Of a stretch of DNA of 13,580 nucleotides, positions 1 through 7,264 are shown piece by piece. The notes beneath the pieces were generated by a model, which was not told where the DNA came from, searched no databases, and saw nothing but the letters and a program-made list of their open reading frames with translations. The number at the start of each line of letters is the position of its first letter. Within the stretch, counting starts at the first letter, position 1. The stretch comes from Burkholderiales bacterium. Its GTDB lineage: Bacteria > Pseudomonadota > Gammaproteobacteria > Burkholderiales > Usitatibacteraceae. The stretch spans positions 1 to 13,580 of the forward strand of contig JAJAYN010000105.1 in NCBI GenBank assembly GCA_026786225.1, written 5' to 3'. The position numbers were made by a program, and so were the translations under genes.

Positions 1-1385
1 CCGCGCTGGCCTTGGGCAGCGCGGTGCTGGCCAGTTTTCTGTTCGGCTTGGCCAGCTTTTATCTCGTGCGCGGACGGTCGCGCGAAGACCTGATTCATGG
101 CATGGGTGGCGTGCTGGCATCAACACCGGTGAGCAACAGCGTCCTCCTGTTCGCACGTTGGCTGGGCGCGGTGGCCTACCTCGTCACGCTGCTGTTTGCA
201 CTGATGGTGACCATGATGGTGTTGCAATTGGTGCGCGGGGAAGCGCCATTGCAGCCGCTGGTTTTTGTCGAAATGTACGGCCTGATGTTGATACCGACCA
301 TCTTTCTCGCGGCAAGCGTCGCCGTATTGTGTGATTCATTTTCCCCGCTGATGGGCAAAGGTGGCGATGTCGTGTACTTCATGCTCTGGATCGGCCAGTT
401 CTCTGCGATGCCTTCGGCTATCGAAAAGCACAGTGAGCGTCTGGGTGCCCTGGGTGCAGTCGATATTTCCGGCATCGCGGTGATTGCGCAGCGCTTGAAG
501 CAGCTCTATCACACCGAACATTTCTCCATCGGCAGCAGCCCCTTTGACCCAACGCTGGCGCCAATCATCTTTGCCGACTTCTGGACAGCCGACATGGCAG
601 GCATGCGCATCATGTGTGCCCTGCTGGCGATGCTGCCCCTGCTCCCGGCAGTCGCGATATTTCACCGTTTTTCGCCGGACCGCGTAAAGAATGTCGGTAC
701 AGCGCGACGCTTCTCGATCTGGGCGCTCATTAACCGCCTGTTCCAGCCCGCGACCAGGCTGGTTCGCCCGCTGTTGTCGCTGGCCGCCCGTCTGCCCGGT
801 ATCGCCGGGCAGGCGATGGCAGACCTCGCACTCACGCTTATGTCGAACCCGGTGGCAGTGGTTGCGCTGATCGGCGTATCTATCGCCAGCGCCGTGGCGA
901 GTGCAAATGGCCTGGCCGGGGTGCTCGCGTTTGCCATCGCATGCTGGGGCATTTTGATCAGCGACCTGAGCGTTCGCGATTTCCAGTCGGCTACCGAATC
1001 GCTGACGGCGGCGGTGAACGGCGGCGCGTCACGCCGATACCTGCGCCACATGCTGGTCACCGCGCTGCTGGGTCTGCTGTTCTCGGCAGTCGTATTGACC
1101 CGGTGGGTTGCCATCAATCCGCTTGGTGCCGGCGCGCTCGTCACTGGCATATTCGCCTTGAGTGCGTGCGCCAGTCTGCTTGGCCGGTCCACCCGTACCG
1201 GAAAGACGTTTCTCGCCCTGTTCCTGTTCGGTCTCTATTTTTCCCTGCAGATAAAAGACATTCCCTGGCTCGACATCATCGGCGCCAATGGCTCGGCGAC
1301 CGTCACGTCAGTCAGTGCCCAATTGGTGGCTGCCCTGGTGATGTGCGCGGTCGGTTATGAAGCCAACCGACGGCTGAAAGCGTGA
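1..1385 (+). CDS. ABC-2-like transporter membrane permease, C-terminal part (5' end outside window)
   Basis: The frame is open from the first bases of the window and ends at TGA 1383-1385. The TTG at 12 is only an internal codon, so the true start lies upstream. The roughly 460 visible residues are rich in long hydrophobic stretches (near residues 1-20, 48-72, 85-105, 198-216, 278-320, 343-365, 370-392, 398-415 and 430-450, counted from the TTG). Short basic loops separate them, e.g. RGRSRED near the start and FHRFSPDRVKN near 218. This arrangement resembles integral-membrane components of ABC-2-type exporters. No nucleotide-binding motifs (Walker A, LSGGQ) are present, so the ATPase would be a separate gene, probably upstream. 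The substrate cannot be inferred. The gene ends 44 bases before the next ATG, and a separate promoter sits in that gap. The membrane-protein call is firm; the ABC-2 assignment is moderate. Confidence 0.7.
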   Translation, partial: ALALGSAVLASFLFGLASFYLVRGRSREDLIHGMGGVLASTPVSNSVLLFARWLGAVAYLVTLLFALMVTMMVLQLVRGEAPLQPLVFVEMYGLMLIPTIFLAASVAVLCDSFSPLMGKGGDVVYFMLWIGQFSAMPSAIEKHSERLGALGAVDISGIAVIAQRLKQLYHTEHFSIGSSPFDPTLAPIIFADFWTADMAGMRIMCALLAMLPLLPAVAIFHRFSPDRVKNVGTARRFSIWALINRLFQPATRLVRPLLSLAARLPGIAGQAMADLALTLMSNPVAVVALIGVSIASAVASANGLAGVLAFAIACWGILISDLSVRDFQSATESLTAAVNGGASRRYLRHMLVTALLGLLFSAVVLTRWVAINPLGAGALVTGIFALSACASLLGRSTRTGKTFLALFLFGLYFSLQIKDIPWLDIIGANGSATVTSVSAQLVAALVMCAVGYEANRRLKA

Positions 1386-1395
1386 TTGATCGCCT

Positions 1396-1423
1396 TTGAG
1401 CGACCACTGCCCGGATGCATAAT
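1396..1423 (+). promoter_or_regulatory. Sigma-70-like promoter for a leaderless mRNA of the epimerase gene
   Basis: TTGAGC at 1396-1401 (-35) and CATAAT at 1418-1423 (-10, one mismatch to consensus) are separated by 16 bases. A start seven bases after the -10 falls at A1430, the first base of the ATG of the next gene, so the transcript would have no 5' leader. No Shine-Dalgarno sequence is visible before 1430, which agrees. The -10 box also lies in a perfect 9-base inverted repeat, 1408-1416 with 1422-1430, which may be an operator. This is read from the sequence only. Confidence 0.55.
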
Positions 1424-1430
1424 CCGGGCA
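1408..1430. repeat. Perfect 9-bp inverted repeat over the -10 box and start codon
   Basis: TGCCCGGAT at 1408-1416 is the exact reverse complement of ATCCGGGCA at 1422-1430, with a five-base centre. The palindrome spans the -10 element and ends on the first base of the ATG. No T-tract follows, so a terminator for the upstream permease gene is unlikely. A regulator-binding site is the simplest alternative to chance. Confidence 0.6.
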
Positions 1431-2398
1431 TGAGAATCCTCGTTCTTGGCGGCACGCAGTTTGTCGGCCGGCACATTGTCGAGCACTTGTTGGCGGCCGG
1501 ACACGCAGTGAGCATTCTGACGCGCGGTGTCTCGCCGGACGCTTTGCCAATGGAGGTTGAGCGGCTGCGCGGTGACCGGGACGAAGGCACCAACGGCCTG
1601 GAGGCTCTGACGGGTCGTAACTGGGATGTATGCGTGGATGTCAGCGGCTACACCCCGCGGCAAGTGCGCGCAAGCGCTGACAAACTGCACCGCCATATAA
1701 CGCGATATGTGTTTGTCAGCGCAGTGAGCGTGTATGGCGATCCGCAAAAACGGCCCGTCAGCGAAACCCACCCGCGCGTGACGCCTGCGGGAGAGGACGT
1801 GACTGAAGTGAACGGCGACACATATGGCGCGCTCAAGGTCGCATGCGAAAACATCGTTGCGGAGATCTACGGCGAGCGCAGCACGTTCCTCAGGCCACAG
1901 GTCGCCGTTGGGCCGCACGACCAGAGTGGGCGTTATGCATACTGGGTGCAGCGCGCGCTGCAAGGCGGCCATATGCTGGCCCCCGGGGACGGCACGGATC
2001 ATGTGCAGTTCATTGATGTGCACGATCTCGCCCGATTTACCACCACCGTCATCGAGCACAATCTTGCTGGCAGTTTTAACCTTGCCGGCCCACGACTCAC
2101 ATGGGCCGCGTTCATGAACGTGCTGGGCGCTTCGAACATCGTGTGGGTATCGGCCCCGATCCTCTCGGATGCGGGATTGACGTTCGTGGAGCTGCCGCTA
2201 TACCGGCCTGAACGTGGTGCGCGCAGCGGCTTGATGGATGTGAGCAATCAACGCGCGCAACAAGCGGGACTTACGCTGTCCGATCCGGCTGTGACCTTGC
2301 GCGACATGCAGCGATGGATGCGCGGGCGGGAGTTTACCGCGGCGCTTTCTCGGGAGCGGGAAAAGCAATTGATCGATAGTGAACTGGGCCGGCTCTAA
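1430..2398 (+). CDS. NAD-dependent epimerase/dehydratase family protein (extended SDR)
   Basis: The product has 322 residues from ATG 1430. It opens with beta strand MRILVLGG and the Rossmann dinucleotide-binding turn GGTQFVG (residues 7-13), which places it in the extended short-chain dehydrogenase/reductase superfamily. The catalytic pair is YGALK (Tyr132, Lys136), with serines in VFVSAVSVYGD near 95-104. It is probably a soluble cytoplasmic oxidoreductase or epimerase acting on a nucleotide sugar or similar compound. The substrate is not predictable, and no sugar-pathway neighbours are present. An in-frame ATG at 1415 would add five residues. I prefer 1430 because the protein then begins directly at the first beta strand and the promoter places the transcript start there. 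The gene appears to be transcribed alone; a 167-base gap with no gene follows. Confidence 0.85.
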   Translation: MRILVLGGTQFVGRHIVEHLLAAGHAVSILTRGVSPDALPMEVERLRGDRDEGTNGLEALTGRNWDVCVDVSGYTPRQVRASADKLHRHITRYVFVSAVSVYGDPQKRPVSETHPRVTPAGEDVTEVNGDTYGALKVACENIVAEIYGERSTFLRPQVAVGPHDQSGRYAYWVQRALQGGHMLAPGDGTDHVQFIDVHDLARFTTTVIEHNLAGSFNLAGPRLTWAAFMNVLGASNIVWVSAPILSDAGLTFVELPLYRPERGARSGLMDVSNQRAQQAGLTLSDPAVTLRDMQRWMRGREFTAALSREREKQLIDSELGRL

Positions 2399-2435
2399 GC
2401 AGCGCCGCAGATCATCTCGGTGTCAGGCAGTTCGT

Positions 2436-2483
2436 TCCGATGTAGGCGCATCGACGACACGACATCAGGCGGAAGTCCGATGT
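2436..2483. repeat. Paired 8-bp direct repeat upstream of the DUF4398/OmpA lipoprotein genes
   Basis: TCCGATGT occurs at 2436-2443 and again at 2476-2483, exactly 40 bases apart. The first copy is part of a small dyad, CGATG (2438-2442) with CATCG (2449-2453). The site lies in the 167-base gap (2399-2565) before the lipoprotein pair. Its spacing of near-integral helical turns would suit a regulator, but an 8-mer pair can also arise by chance. I saw no convincing -35/-10 pair in this gap. Confidence 0.3.
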
Positions 2484-2565
2484 GTCATGCCACCAGTCCG
2501 CCAGACAATGCAGGCTGCTGCGTCGAACTCGACGAAGACAATCGCTTTCATTGCAGGAGACATTC

Positions 2566-2970
2566 ATGACTCACGTATCCCTCACACTTAAACAGGCACA
2601 GCCGCATGCCAAGTCACGCGCCGCCTTTGCAGTCATTGCCGCCATTGCAGTTCTCGCCGTATCCGGTTGCGCCTCGACCGGGGACATGCCGCGCGAACAA
2701 ATGGCGGTCGCCCGTGCTGCAGTAGATCGTGCAGCTGGACCTGCAGGTGCTGACGCACCCATCGAAGTTTCGGAAGCACGCAACAAGCTCGAACGTGCCA
2801 CCGCAGCCGTGGCCCGCAAGGATTACGACGAAGCTCGCCGCCTGGCCGAGCAGGCCGAGGTCGATGCCAATCTTGCCGAAGCGAAATCGCACTCGGTTCG
2901 CTCCAGTCGCGCCTTGCAGGAAGTTCGCGAAGGCATTCGCCAATTGCGCGAAGAAATCGCCCGCGGTTAA
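2566..2970 (+). CDS. DUF4398 domain-containing lipoprotein
   Basis: This 134-residue protein has an N-terminal signal peptide: a basic region to about residue 18, a hydrophobic core AAFAVIAAIAVLAV, then lipobox VSGC with Cys35 as the predicted lipidation site. No Asp follows the cysteine, so it should be sorted to the outer membrane. The mature part is an Ala/Arg/Glu-rich helical segment (residues about 45-130, with repeated EARNKLERA and AEQAEVDANLAEAK patterns) typical of DUF4398. The frame continues upstream to another ATG at 2482, but AGGAGA at 2555-2560, five bases before ATG 2566, and the lipoprotein signal fix the start at 2566. The next gene, also DUF4398, begins 26 bases later, so the two are almost certainly co-transcribed. 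The molecular function of DUF4398 is unknown to me; a structural envelope role is inferred. Confidence 0.85.
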   Translation: MTHVSLTLKQAQPHAKSRAAFAVIAAIAVLAVSGCASTGDMPREQMAVARAAVDRAAGPAGADAPIEVSEARNKLERATAAVARKDYDEARRLAEQAEVDANLAEAKSHSVRSSRALQEVREGIRQLREEIARG

Positions 2971-2996
2971 TTTCACCTCCATTCAAGGAATTCAAC

Positions 2997-3947
2997 ATGA
3001 ACAAGAAACCACTACTGACAATTTTGATGGTGTCGCTGATTGCGGCCGGTTGTGCGAGTGTGTCCACGCCACCGCCAGCCCTGGTCGAAGCGCGTAATAC
3101 CGTCAGCACGGCTGCATCTGACCCCAACGTGCTGGCCAACGCGCCACTGGAATTGAAAAAAGCCAATGACGCCCTCGCCCGCGCCGATCAGGCGCTGGCC
3201 AAGGGTGACGAAGTTGATGTCAACCACAACGCCTACCTTGCCACCCAGCGCGCACGCACGGCGATGGCTGCAGGTAACGCCAAGGCTTCGGAGGATCTGA
3301 TCAAAACCGCGCAGGTCGAACGCGAACGCGCGCGCGCAGACGCACGCGAACGCGAAGCGCGACGTGCGACCGCGACAGCTGCGGTTGCCCAGGCAGCTGC
3401 ACGCGACGCCCGCGCCGATGCGAACGCCCAGCGCACGCAGACGGCTGTCGCACAACTGCAGGCCGCAAACGCAAACGACCAGGCCGCTACCGCACAGGCA
3501 CAAGCCGCCGCAGCCGAAGCGCGCGCTGCCGGTCTGGAACGACAACTGGCTGCCCTGGAGGCATTGAAAACCGATCGCGGCATGGTGATCACGCTCGGCG
3601 ACGTACTATTTGAATTCAATCGTGCCGAAGTCAAGCCCAGCGCACAGGCGCGCATGGCGCAACTGGCGGACTTCCTGAGGCAATATCCGGATCGTCGCGT
3701 TTCGATTGAAGGCCATACCGATAGCGTGGGCGCAGCTGCATACAACAACGAACTCTCGCAGCGACGCGCAGAAGCCATCAAGTCACAATTGATCGGCCTC
3801 GGTATTGCATCAGAGCGTATCTCGACCGTCGGCTACGGCAAGGATTTCCCGGTCGCGGCCAACGACACCGATACCAATCGCGCCATCAACCGCCGGGTGG
3901 AAGTGGTGATTTCCGAACCGGGCCAGCTGGTGCGTTCACGCCGATAA
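2997..3947 (+). CDS. OmpA family lipoprotein with N-terminal DUF4398 segment
   Basis: This 316-residue envelope protein has a lipoprotein signal (hydrophobic residues 6-17, lipobox AAGC, Cys19). A DUF4398-like helical part follows (about 25-110), then a long Ala/Arg/Gln-rich coiled-coil-like linker (about 105-185), then a C-terminal OmpA peptidoglycan-binding domain (about 195-305). The OmpA domain shows VLFEFNRAEVKPSA, GHTDSVG and NRAINRRVEV. Asp242 and Arg257 match in spacing the diaminopimelate-binding pair D271/R286 of E. coli OmpA, so binding to peptidoglycan is well supported. AAGGAA at 2985-2990 lies six bases before the ATG. The protein likely tethers the outer membrane to the cell wall, possibly with the small DUF4398 lipoprotein encoded just upstream. 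Transcription should end at the hairpin at 3967-4032. Confidence 0.9.
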   Translation: MNKKPLLTILMVSLIAAGCASVSTPPPALVEARNTVSTAASDPNVLANAPLELKKANDALARADQALAKGDEVDVNHNAYLATQRARTAMAAGNAKASEDLIKTAQVERERARADAREREARRATATAAVAQAAARDARADANAQRTQTAVAQLQAANANDQAATAQAQAAAAEARAAGLERQLAALEALKTDRGMVITLGDVLFEFNRAEVKPSAQARMAQLADFLRQYPDRRVSIEGHTDSVGAAAYNNELSQRRAEAIKSQLIGLGIASERISTVGYGKDFPVAANDTDTNRAINRRVEVVISEPGQLVRSRR

Positions 3948-3966
3948 TCACCGGCTAAAAAACAAC

Positions 3967-4032
3967 AAACTCCAGCATTGGCGCGGCTTTTCAGACACTT
4001 TTCGTCTGTGATGCCCGCCAATGCTGGAGTTT
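3967..4032. terminator. Bidirectional hairpin terminator between OmpA-family gene and orn
   Basis: A perfect 17-bp inverted repeat (3967-3983 with 4016-4032) encloses a 32-base loop that contains a further 5-bp stem, CAGAC/GTCTG (3992-3996 with 4004-4008). A T-rich stretch follows on both strands: TTTCTACTTTT after the right arm, and a run complementary to AAAAAACAACAAAC on the other strand. It lies between the stop codons of two convergent genes (3947 and 4043), as expected for a shared terminator. Its stem and loop sequence recurs at 9070-9098. Confidence 0.8.
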
Positions 4033-4042
4033 CTACTTTTAA

Positions 4043-4591
4043 TCAACCAAGCTGCAGAAAATGCTCCCGGTAGTACTTGAGTTCTTCGATGCTCTCGTAA
4101 ATATCCGCCAGGGCTTCGTGTTTGCCGTGCTTCTTCATCCCCGACATGATTGACGGCTTCCAGCGTTTGGCGAGTTCCTTGAGCGTGGACACATCGAGGT
4201 TGCGGTAATGGAAGTAGGTTTCCAGCTTCGGCATGCCGCGCGCCATAAAGCGGCGATCCTGACAGATCGAGTTGCCGCACATGGGCGAATTGCTAGCCGG
4301 CACATGCAGCTTCAGGAATTCAATCAACTGACTCTCCACTTCGACATCGGTAAGCGTCGATGCTTTCACCCGGTCGATGAGGCCCGATTTCTTGTGGGTG
4401 GACTTGTTCCACGCATCCATGGCGTCCAGCACACTGTCGGGCTGGTGCACCACCAATACCGGACCTTCGGCGATGGTATTGAGATTGCCGTCTGTCACGA
4501 CGATGGCGACTTCGATAATGCGGTCCGTTTCCGGAATCAGGCCGGTCATTTCCATGTCGATCCAGATGAGGTTGTTTTGGTCTTGGGGCAT
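4043..4591 (-). CDS. orn: Oligoribonuclease (3'-5' exoribonuclease)
   Basis: The 182-residue protein belongs to the DEDDh exonuclease family and degrades very short RNAs (2-5 nt), including the pGpG formed from cyclic di-GMP, to mononucleotides in the cytoplasm. All five catalytic residues sit where E. coli Orn has them: Asp12 and Glu14 in WIDMEMTGL, Asp112 in CQDRRFM, His158 and Asp163 in HEALADI. The length matches the family (about 181). The open frame reaches back to 4633, but those 14 extra residues are not expected in Orn and the protein aligns from ATG 4591 (MPQDQ). The gene is convergent with the OmpA-family gene, with the hairpin 11 bases past its stop. It diverges from the M48 protease gene with a 113-base intergenic region. 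Confidence 0.96.
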   Translation of the reverse strand: MPQDQNNLIWIDMEMTGLIPETDRIIEVAIVVTDGNLNTIAEGPVLVVHQPDSVLDAMDAWNKSTHKKSGLIDRVKASTLTDVEVESQLIEFLKLHVPASNSPMCGNSICQDRRFMARGMPKLETYFHYRNLDVSTLKELAKRWKPSIMSGMKKHGKHEALADIYESIEELKYYREHFLQLG

Positions 4592-4655
4592 GGCGGGTCT
4601 CTGATGTAGGGTTGTGTGTGGTGTACGCTTCAAATCGGGGCGTCAAATGCGCCGT

Positions 4656-4678
4656 AAAATGCAGGGATGCTGCATTTT
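4656..4678. promoter_or_regulatory. Palindrome in the divergent orn / M48 protease intergenic region
   Basis: AAAATGCAG (4656-4664) and CTGCATTTT (4670-4678) form a perfect 9-bp inverted repeat with a five-base centre. It lies 65 bases upstream of the orn start and 27 bases upstream of the M48 start. It could be an operator controlling both genes or a short hairpin. A weak -10-like CATAAC at 4688-4693 follows for the rightward gene, without a convincing -35. No known regulator motif was recognised. Confidence 0.4.
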
Positions 4679-4704
4679 CTCATGATTCATAACTGACACT
4701 TTCG

Positions 4705-5967
4705 ATGACCGCACCGGCCTTTACCCTTATTTTTCTTTTGTTCGTCGCGCTGAGCTTCGCTTTTGGTGCCGTGCTCACGTTGCGGCATATCGCGCATGTC
4801 CGCGCCCATCGCGCCGCAGTACCGGCCGAATTCACTGAATCGATCACGCTGGAGGCCCACCAGAAAGCGGCCGACTATACGGTTGAGAAGCACCGGCTTG
4901 GTTTGATTGAGAGCGTGCTTGACGTGATGCTGTTGCTTGCGTTGACCATCGGTGGCGGCATGTTTCTTATCCATCAATTCGCAGCCAGCTATTTCAGTGG
5001 GCCTTATGCACTGGGCCTCGCCATTTTCGCCGGGCTGTTGATCGTCTCATCGCTGGTCTCCACACCGTTCAACCTGATTCGCACTTTTGTCATCGAGCAA
5101 AAGTTCGGCTTCAACAAGATGACCCTGAAGCTTTACATCATCGACGCCATCAAGGGCTTGGCACTGGCTGCCGCCATCGGCGTCCCGCTCCTCCTGGTGA
5201 CCTTCTGGCTAATGGAACAAATGGGGGTGCTGTGGTGGCTTTATGTATGGCTGGTGTGGCTGGTATTCAGCCTGGCGATGATCGTGATCTACCCGACCTA
5301 CATCGCACCCATGTTCAACAAGTTTTTGCCCTTGGCCGATTTATCGCTCAAGGCACGCATTGAAACCTTGCTCACGCGCTGCGGCTTCACGTCCAGCGGC
5401 TTGTTTGTGATGGATGGCTCCAAGCGTTCCAGTCACGGAAACGCTTACTTCACGGGTTTGGGCAAGACCAAGCGCATCGTCTTTTTCGACACCCTCATCT
5501 CGCGCCTTTCGCCGCCTGAAATCGAAGCCGTGCTTGCGCATGAGCTGGGACATTTCAAGCGCAAACACATCACCAAAATGATCATCGGCCAATTTGTGCT
5601 GACCCTGATCATTCTGGCGCTGATGGGTTGGGTCATCGACAAGCCGTGGTTTTATGCAGGCCTTGGATTCCCGCTCGATGGCGCGGCACCGCATGTCGCA
5701 ATTTCTCTGGCGCTGTTCTTCCTGGTGCTGCCCGTATTTACCTTCTGGCTCACACCTTTAAGCAGCCTGATCTCGCGCAAACACGAGTTCGAAGCCGACG
5801 CTTACGCGGCCGAGCAAACGCAGGCGGGCGACCTCATCACCGCACTCGTCAAGCTCTACCGCGACAATGCCTCCACCCTTACGCCAGACCCGCTGCATTC
5901 GGCTGTTTACGATTCACATCCGCCCGCTGCGATCCGGATTGCCCATTTGAAAGCGATGCAAACATGA
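4705..5967 (+). CDS. M48 family metallopeptidase, Ste24-like (CAAX protease 1 type) membrane protease
   Basis: This 420-residue zinc metalloprotease is an integral membrane protein. Hydrophobic segments lie near residues 3-24, 70-92, 98-115, 148-170, 174-195, 292-312 and 330-350. The zinc site is HELGH (His279, Glu280, His283), with the third ligand Glu361 in the EFEAD motif (361-365), as in Ste24/CAAX prenyl protease 1. An N-terminal region of this type marks the Ste24 branch rather than the shorter HtpX. Bacteria generally lack CAAX-prenylated proteins, so the role is probably membrane-protein quality control (inference). ATG 4705 is the first possible ATG after an in-frame stop at 4690. 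It has no visible Shine-Dalgarno sequence and may have a very short leader. It is the first gene of a rightward string reaching 7624. Confidence 0.9.
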   Translation: MTAPAFTLIFLLFVALSFAFGAVLTLRHIAHVRAHRAAVPAEFTESITLEAHQKAADYTVEKHRLGLIESVLDVMLLLALTIGGGMFLIHQFAASYFSGPYALGLAIFAGLLIVSSLVSTPFNLIRTFVIEQKFGFNKMTLKLYIIDAIKGLALAAAIGVPLLLVTFWLMEQMGVLWWLYVWLVWLVFSLAMIVIYPTYIAPMFNKFLPLADLSLKARIETLLTRCGFTSSGLFVMDGSKRSSHGNAYFTGLGKTKRIVFFDTLISRLSPPEIEAVLAHELGHFKRKHITKMIIGQFVLTLIILALMGWVIDKPWFYAGLGFPLDGAAPHVAISLALFFLVLPVFTFWLTPLSSLISRKHEFEADAYAAEQTQAGDLITALVKLYRDNASTLTPDPLHSAVYDSHPPAAIRIAHLKAMQT

Positions 5968-6034
5968 CTACTTTTCCTTCACAGAAATGCGCGAACAGTC
6001 GTATTGGAAATCCGTTCGGGCTGAGGCGTCTACC

Positions 6035-6361
6035 ATGATCACATATTCCGCAATGCACTGCGCCCCGGGTGGCCAAGCCACGGCGCTTTCCGACGACGAT
6101 GTTAAGGACAATCTGGGCGCACTGAATGGCTGGATACACATCGGCAACGAAATCCGCAAATCATTTACGTTCAAGAATTACTACGAGACGATGGCTTTCG
6201 TGAACGCCTCTGCATGGGTTTCGCACCATGAAGACCATCACCCCGACATGAGCGTGCACTACAACAAATGCGTGGTCGCCTACTCGACCCACGATGCAGG
6301 TGGCGTCACGCTGAATGACTTCATCTGCGCCGCGAAGCTTGACGCGTTGCTAAACCACTGA
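6035..6361 (+). CDS. phhB: 4a-hydroxytetrahydrobiopterin dehydratase (pterin-4a-carbinolamine dehydratase)
   Basis: This small cytoplasmic enzyme removes water from 4a-hydroxy-tetrahydropterin to regenerate the cofactor of aromatic amino acid hydroxylases. From ATG 6035 it has 108 residues, the usual family size. The family signature is intact: HHEDHHPDM (residues 64-72) and YSTHDAGGVT (83-92). His68, His69 and His86 match the three active-site histidines in order and spacing. The frame is open back to an ATG at 5987, but TGAGG at 6022-6026, eight bases before ATG 6035, and family length favour 6035. No phenylalanine hydroxylase gene is nearby, so it may serve general pterin recycling. Its TGA overlaps the ATG of rsgA by one base, indicating translational coupling. 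The symbol phhB follows common usage for this enzyme. Confidence 0.9.
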   Translation: MITYSAMHCAPGGQATALSDDDVKDNLGALNGWIHIGNEIRKSFTFKNYYETMAFVNASAWVSHHEDHHPDMSVHYNKCVVAYSTHDAGGVTLNDFICAAKLDALLNH

Positions 6362-7260
6362 TGCGCGCGCTCGTTACCGGCGACTTTGGTCGCGAATACC
6401 TGGCCGAACTTGAAGACGGCAAAACACTCGTATGCACGCGCAAAGGCAAGAAACAGGATGTCGCCTGCGGAGACTTTGTCGAAGTCAGCATGTCCAGCCC
6501 CGGGCACGCACGCATCGATGCGATCCATCCGCGCACCAATGTGCTGTTTCGCAAAGATGCATGGCGGGAGAAAACGCTGGCCGCCAATATCGATCAAGCG
6601 GTCATCATCGTGGCACCACGGCCAAGCTTCTCGGAGATGTTTTTGAACCTGTGCCTGGTCGCTTGCGAAGCCGCAGGCATCAAGCCCTTCATCATGCTTA
6701 ACAAGAAAGACCTGCCGGAATTTGAAGAGGCGCGTAAAAGTCTGGCCTTTTTTGAAAAGATCGGCTATCCGGTCATGCCGATGTCGGCCAAGTTCGACGT
6801 GGAGCCACTGCGGCCGTACCTCGATGGCAAGACCACATTGCTGGTCGGCCAATCGGGCATGGGCAAATCGCGCACAGTGAATAACCTGGTGATGCGCGAC
6901 GTGGCCAAGGAAGCCGATTTTTCCGAGGCGCTCGATTCGGGCAAGCACACCACCACCTACACCCGCATGTACCGGCTTGATGAGAAGACCGCCATCATGG
7001 ACTCACCCGGTCTGCAATCCTTCGGCCTCATGCACCTGCCCGACGACGATATCGCCTACGCAATGCCTGACTTTCGGCCGTTCATCGGCACCTGCAAATT
7101 CAATGATTGCGCGCATATCGATGAGCCCGGATGCAACGTCATCAAAGCGGGCGAGCAGGGAAAAATCGCCGCGTCCAGGCTCACTTTTTATCAGGTGCTC
7201 GTTGAGCAGCAGCGCGAATTGCGGGTCGCGCATCCGGATTGGAAAACGTACGGGAAATGA
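6361..7260 (+). CDS. rsgA: Ribosome small-subunit-dependent GTPase A
   Basis: The 299-residue protein is a circularly permuted GTPase that acts in late maturation of the 30S subunit. Domains in order are an N-terminal OB fold (about 1-65), a GTPase domain with motifs in permuted order, and a C-terminal zinc finger. The GTPase motifs are G4 NKKD (114-117), G5 SAK (142-144), G1 GQSGMGKS (163-170) and G3 DSPG (214-217). The zinc finger ligands are Cys245, Cys250, His252 and Cys258, in CKFNDCAHIDEPGC. The P-loop has Met where many homologues have Val, which is a mild change. The start shares its A with the stop of the pterin dehydratase gene (TGATG), and no separate ribosome-binding site is seen, so translation is probably coupled. 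Confidence 0.96.
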   Translation: MRALVTGDFGREYLAELEDGKTLVCTRKGKKQDVACGDFVEVSMSSPGHARIDAIHPRTNVLFRKDAWREKTLAANIDQAVIIVAPRPSFSEMFLNLCLVACEAAGIKPFIMLNKKDLPEFEEARKSLAFFEKIGYPVMPMSAKFDVEPLRPYLDGKTTLLVGQSGMGKSRTVNNLVMRDVAKEADFSEALDSGKHTTTYTRMYRLDEKTAIMDSPGLQSFGLMHLPDDDIAYAMPDFRPFIGTCKFNDCAHIDEPGCNVIKAGEQGKIAASRLTFYQVLVEQQRELRVAHPDWKTYGK

Positions 7261-7264
7261 AAAA

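Noticed and set aside
1408..1430. Inverted repeat as a terminator of the upstream permease gene
   Set aside because: No T-tract follows the right arm, and the repeat overlaps the -10 box and start codon of the next gene.
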